Assembly (NCBI GenBank): GCA_011065225.1 | Contig: JAAKFC010000059.1 | Location: forward strand, 1-8,075 | Direction of reading: 5' to 3' | DNA length: 8,075 nucleotides | From: Chlamydiota bacterium | GTDB taxonomy: Bacteria; Chlamydiota; Chlamydiia; Chlamydiales; Rhabdochlamydiaceae | Shown here: positions 5,598 to 8,075 of the stretch, piece after piece | How the letters are laid out: each line of letters starts with the position of its first letter | Numbering within the stretch: the stretch's first letter is position 1 | Program-made: the position numbers and the translations under genes | Notes under the pieces: generated by a model | What the model saw: only the letters and a program-made list of their open reading frames with translations | Databases searched by the model: none | What the model was told of the DNA's origin: nothing

Positions 5598-6200
5598 ATG
5601 ATCTCACACGTCTCTCTCAATATGGTTCCGCGGCATTTCTCTGAACATGGAGGAAACAAATGTTCTTCCTTTTTCGGGCGTATTTTTAGCCTGAACTGGG
5701 ACAAAGCCCATCTCCTTGCTAACCTTGTTTTAGTGGTTTCTGGCGTTGCGTATGCTTTTTTTATGAAGCTTCCACCGATGATTATGTTTAGCATAGGTTT
5801 TTACGGAATCCTCGTTGTGGCTCTCTATGCTAAGGCACAGAAATCCCGACCTTCACAGGGTCAAATCAATGACTTAAACGAAAAGCTCCAAGTTGCAAGA
5901 GAAAAGAATACGATTTTTGAGAGAAAAATCAAAGATGAAATGTCCGCTGGAGATATGAAAGAAACTTTGCTAGAGGATATTAAGACAGGTGCACATAAAC
6001 TTGCTGCGCAAGAAGTTGCAAAAAAGCGCTATGGAAGAGAAATTGTGATATTAAAGAATGAGAGGCAATCGCTGTCAAACTCAGTGAGTAAATTGAATAG
6101 AACAATAGATGCTTTTGGAAATGAAGGCAGAAATGCAAAACCGGGGTCACCAGAACAAAAGATATTTCAAGAACTCAAAAGACGTATGCAGAAAGCTTAG
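5598..6200 (+). CDS. Small Inc-like membrane protein: TM hairpin plus coiled coil
   Basis: A 200-residue protein from the preferred start, with no recognised family. A 37-residue polar N-terminus leads into two hydrophobic segments, about 38-56 (HLLANLVLVVSGVAYAFFM) and 61-78 (MIMFSIGFYGILVVALYA). They are joined only by the turn KLPP, a compact hairpin like the bilobed domain of chlamydial Inc proteins. The rest (about 88-200) is charged, helical and partly heptad-like (NDLNEKLQVAREKN and NERQSLSNSVSKLN), ending RRMQKA. Both ends would face the same side of a membrane. It is transcribed divergently from the larger protein of the same layout and may form a pair with it, although I see no sequence similarity between the two. 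Secretion by the T3SS encoded nearby is inference. Confidence 0.72.
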   Translation: MISHVSLNMVPRHFSEHGGNKCSSFFGRIFSLNWDKAHLLANLVLVVSGVAYAFFMKLPPMIMFSIGFYGILVVALYAKAQKSRPSQGQINDLNEKLQVAREKNTIFERKIKDEMSAGDMKETLLEDIKTGAHKLAAQEVAKKRYGREIVILKNERQSLSNSVSKLNRTIDAFGNEGRNAKPGSPEQKIFQELKRRMQKA

Positions 6201-6204
6201 ATTA

Positions 6205-6278
6205 TAACCCAACTTGCCCCCTATCTTGCCTGATAATACCATTCAGCTCTTAGGCAAGATAGGGGGCAAGTTGGGTTA
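6205..6278. repeat. 27-bp perfect inverted repeat, one arm being the 3' coding end of the GT9 gene
   Basis: Arms 6205-6231 and 6252-6278 are perfect reverse complements. A G-T and an A-T pair extend the stem inward, leaving a loop of about 16 bases. The right arm contains the last eight codons and stop of the GT9 gene, and the left arm is an extra inverted copy next to the stop of the convergent gene. It can fold in either transcript. No T-run follows on either strand, so it is not a standard intrinsic terminator, although it may still end or protect both mRNAs. Confidence 0.9.
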
Positions 6279-7338
6279 GTACAGCATCATAGACGGCGTC
6301 GGGCCCAATTGCGAGAAGGCAAAAGGGATCGGCGCAGTTTTTTTTCAGGCAAGGATTGCATGTCTTTGGTGTGGCGAGAACATGGGCGTTTTTGACATGA
6401 AAAGGGCCGCATAGATTGGGATCGGTAGGGCCAAAGATTGCAATGGTGGGTGTTTGGGTCGCAAAGGCGATATGCATTGGACCGGTATCATTGGTGATGA
6501 AGACCATCATCTTTTTAAGAAGTGCTGCAAAGGAAGAAAGCTCTAATTCACCTGCAATGGGGATTGCTCCGGGAATTTTTGAGGCGATTTCATAAGCGAT
6601 AAGAGCTTCGGATTGATCGCCGCTGACAAGGATTTGACAGCCGAGGTGTTGCATCAGACGCTTTCCAACCTCGATGAAACTCTCTTTTGGCCACTGTTTG
6701 AAGGCATTTTTGGCTCCAGGATGCAATCCCACGAGGGGAATGTGCTCAGGGATACCATTCCCTTCTAAAAAGCGGCGGATATTTTGCTCTTCCTGCTTTC
6801 GAAAGGTGATCTCGAGTGCATAGTCGCTCACATGAGCTCCTATCTCACGCACGATATCGAGACGTCTGTCAATCTCATGCTGATATTTTTGGGGAAGGGC
6901 TTTTGTCAAAAGAAAATCGAGGTCTTTATTGATTCCTCTTGTCCCAATTATTTGAGGTGCTTCGAGAAGGGCACAAAAGGGGAGAACAATCCGTTGCGAG
7001 GTGTGGAATACTAAGATGGCATCGAATTTGCGTTTTCGAAGGGTGAGGAAAAAACGAAAAAAGGAAAAAAAAGGCGAAGAGCCAAGGACAAAGAGTTCAT
7101 CAATGTGTTTATTGTGCTTTAAAACTGCGGCGCCAATCGTGGAAGTGAGAACGCTGATTTCGGCATCGGGAAAGGATTGACGGATAGCTCGCATTGCAGG
7201 GGTTCCCCAAAGGGTATCGCCAAGGCCTGTGGTGGATACAATGAGAAAGCTACTGGGTGTTTGGGGACGGCGAGTACGGGTTGTTTCGGGATTAAAAAAC
7301 CACAAAAGGACTTTGATCAAACGATTTTTCCAGGTCAT
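6250..7338 (-). CDS. Family 9 glycosyltransferase, heptosyltransferase (WaaF/RfaF)-like
   Basis: A 362-residue ADP-heptose:LPS heptosyltransferase-type enzyme with a GT-B fold, acting at the inner face of the cytoplasmic membrane in LPS core or other surface glycan assembly. Motifs in order are STTGLGDTLWGTPAMRAIRQ (35-54, first loop of the N-domain), GLHPGAKNAFKQWP (204-217, acceptor/donor cleft) and ITNDTGPMHIAFATQTPTIA with IFGPTDP (281-307, nucleotide-sugar site). It ends with a Cys cluster CNPCLKKNCADPFC (327-340) common in this family. A hydrophobic or basic N-terminus (MTWKNRLIKVLLWFF) may lie on the membrane. Acceptor and donor are not certain. I use the ATG at 7336-7338, which overlaps the upstream stop as ATGA. 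An in-frame ATG 29 codons earlier would lie deep in the preceding gene. There is no clear Shine-Dalgarno, so coupling is likely. Confidence 0.88.
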   Translation of the reverse strand: MTWKNRLIKVLLWFFNPETTRTRRPQTPSSFLIVSTTGLGDTLWGTPAMRAIRQSFPDAEISVLTSTIGAAVLKHNKHIDELFVLGSSPFFSFFRFFLTLRKRKFDAILVFHTSQRIVLPFCALLEAPQIIGTRGINKDLDFLLTKALPQKYQHEIDRRLDIVREIGAHVSDYALEITFRKQEEQNIRRFLEGNGIPEHIPLVGLHPGAKNAFKQWPKESFIEVGKRLMQHLGCQILVSGDQSEALIAYEIASKIPGAIPIAGELELSSFAALLKKMMVFITNDTGPMHIAFATQTPTIAIFGPTDPNLCGPFHVKNAHVLATPKTCNPCLKKNCADPFCLLAIGPDAVYDAVLTQLAPYLA

Positions 7339-8075
7339 GCTTTTTGAGTATAGAGCGAAAGGACAATTTTTCCAAAGGCCTGATTTTGAGAAAGTATCTC
7401 GTGTGCCTCTTCGGCCCTCTCCCAAGGCAAGATAGAATGAATGACGGGCTTTAATGCTCCAGACTCTAATCGAGAAAGTGCAAAGCGGCTGAACTCTTCG
7501 ACGAGTTTTTGCTTATAGGAGGCTGGGCGATTGCGCAGGGTTGTCCCTGTAAGCGTGACCCATTTTTTCAGGAGGGGAAGTAAATTAAAATCTCCTAATT
7601 TGCTCCCGCCCATAGTGGAAATAAAGATGATGCAGCCTCCAACAGATAGTGCCTCCATATTCTCTTGGAAATAAGGTGCGCCAACAAAATCGAGAATGAG
7701 ATCGGCCCCATGGCCTTCGGTGGTTTCGAGCACGGTTTTAGCAAAGGTTTTTCCCGAGGTGTTGATGACGGCATTGGCGCCGAGCTCAAGGCACTTTTCG
7801 AGTTTGTCTTTGGAGCGGCTTGTGGCAATGGTCTTTGCATTGATTTGGCGAGCGAGTTGTAGTGCTGCTGTTCCTACGCCACTACCAGCTGCATGAACCA
7901 GCACCCATTGATCCGGTTGGAGCTCTCCGATCAGAAAAAGCGCTTGGTAGGCGGTCAAAAAGGTTTCTGGAATACTGGCTGCTTCTTCAAAAGAGAGATT
8001 GTGAGGGATGGGGATGCAGTGCGTCTCTGGGACGCACACTTTTTCTGCATATCCGCCTCCCGAGAGAAGACACAT
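7335..8075 (-). CDS. NAD(P)H:quinone oxidoreductase, zinc-independent MDR family (PIG3/Qor-like), N-terminus outside window
   Basis: A medium-chain dehydrogenase/reductase of the quinone oxidoreductase type, a soluble NADPH-dependent enzyme that reduces quinones or related carbonyls. At least 246 residues are visible. LSGGGYAEKVCVPETHCIPIP near the right edge and FEEAASIPETFLTAYQALF (29-47) are typical of the PIG3 branch. WVLVHAAGSGVGTAALQLAR (57-76) is the Rossmann-fold nucleotide loop (AAxSGVG), and SRSKDKLE (87-94) follows strand 2. No zinc-ligand Cys cluster is seen. Family members are about 325-335 residues long, so roughly 80 N-terminal residues lie beyond 8075. The Met at the edge is internal, not a start. 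The stop overlaps the GT9 start by 4 bases, so the two genes are co-transcribed. The substrate is not predictable. Confidence 0.88.
   Translation of the reverse strand: MCLLSGGGYAEKVCVPETHCIPIPHNLSFEEAASIPETFLTAYQALFLIGELQPDQWVLVHAAGSGVGTAALQLARQINAKTIATSRSKDKLEKCLELGANAVINTSGKTFAKTVLETTEGHGADLILDFVGAPYFQENMEALSVGGCIIFISTMGGSKLGDFNLLPLLKKWVTLTGTTLRNRPASYKQKLVEEFSRFALSRLESGALKPVIHSILPWERAEEAHEILSQNQAFGKIVLSLYTQKA

Noticed and set aside
6205..6278. Ordinary bidirectional rho-independent terminator
   Set aside because: No T-run follows the stem on either strand and the stem is far longer than usual, so I list it as an inverted repeat and leave its termination role open.
7339..7425. 29-codon N-terminal extension of the GT9 protein
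   Set aside because: It would lie within the oxidoreductase coding end. The ATGA junction at 7335-7338 gives a standard coupled start and a family-like N-terminus.

Overview
The window looks like a chromosome segment of an environmental member of the phylum Chlamydiae (a Waddlia-, Parachlamydia- or Simkania-like bacterium). Three things point there. A type III secretion cluster reads sctJ, a helical unknown, sctL, which is the gene order of Chlamydia cdsJ-CT560-cdsL, and the SctL-like sequence recalls chlamydial CdsL. Two adjacent genes have the short double hydrophobic hairpin plus coiled coil typical of inclusion membrane (Inc) proteins. GC content is moderate. The genus is an inference.

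Layout from left to right. Bases 1-196 hold the right end of an IS200/IS605-type element: the last 52 codons of a TnpB nuclease on the + strand, overlapped by a dense series of hairpins that fits the 3' part of an omega (reRNA) RNA. The element ends about 10 bases past the stop codon of sctL, where other chlamydiae continue with sctR. Bases 206-2614 (minus) are the T3SS genes sctL, the SctK-position protein and the lipoprotein sctJ. They are tightly packed, with a candidate promoter in front of sctJ. Bases 2669-5519 (minus) form a second compact unit: an Inc-like coiled-coil protein, then a PyrE-like protein whose catalytic motifs have been lost, then a family 2 glycosyltransferase. A 78-base divergent gap separates this from a second Inc-like gene at 5598-6200 (+). 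That gene converges on a heptosyltransferase-like GT9 gene (6250-7338, minus). Between the two lies a 27-base perfect inverted repeat, one arm of which is the 3' coding end of the GT9 gene. At the right edge a zinc-independent quinone oxidoreductase (7335 to beyond 8075, minus) overlaps the GT9 gene by ATGA.

Functional themes: sctJ/K/L build the inner-membrane ring and cytosolic sorting platform of the secretion apparatus. The two Inc-like proteins are plausible substrates of that apparatus. The two glycosyltransferases suggest surface glycan or LPS synthesis. The most unusual items are the TnpB/omega-RNA end abutting the secretion operon, the PyrE-like protein without its active-site loops, and the inverted copy of the GT9 3' end.
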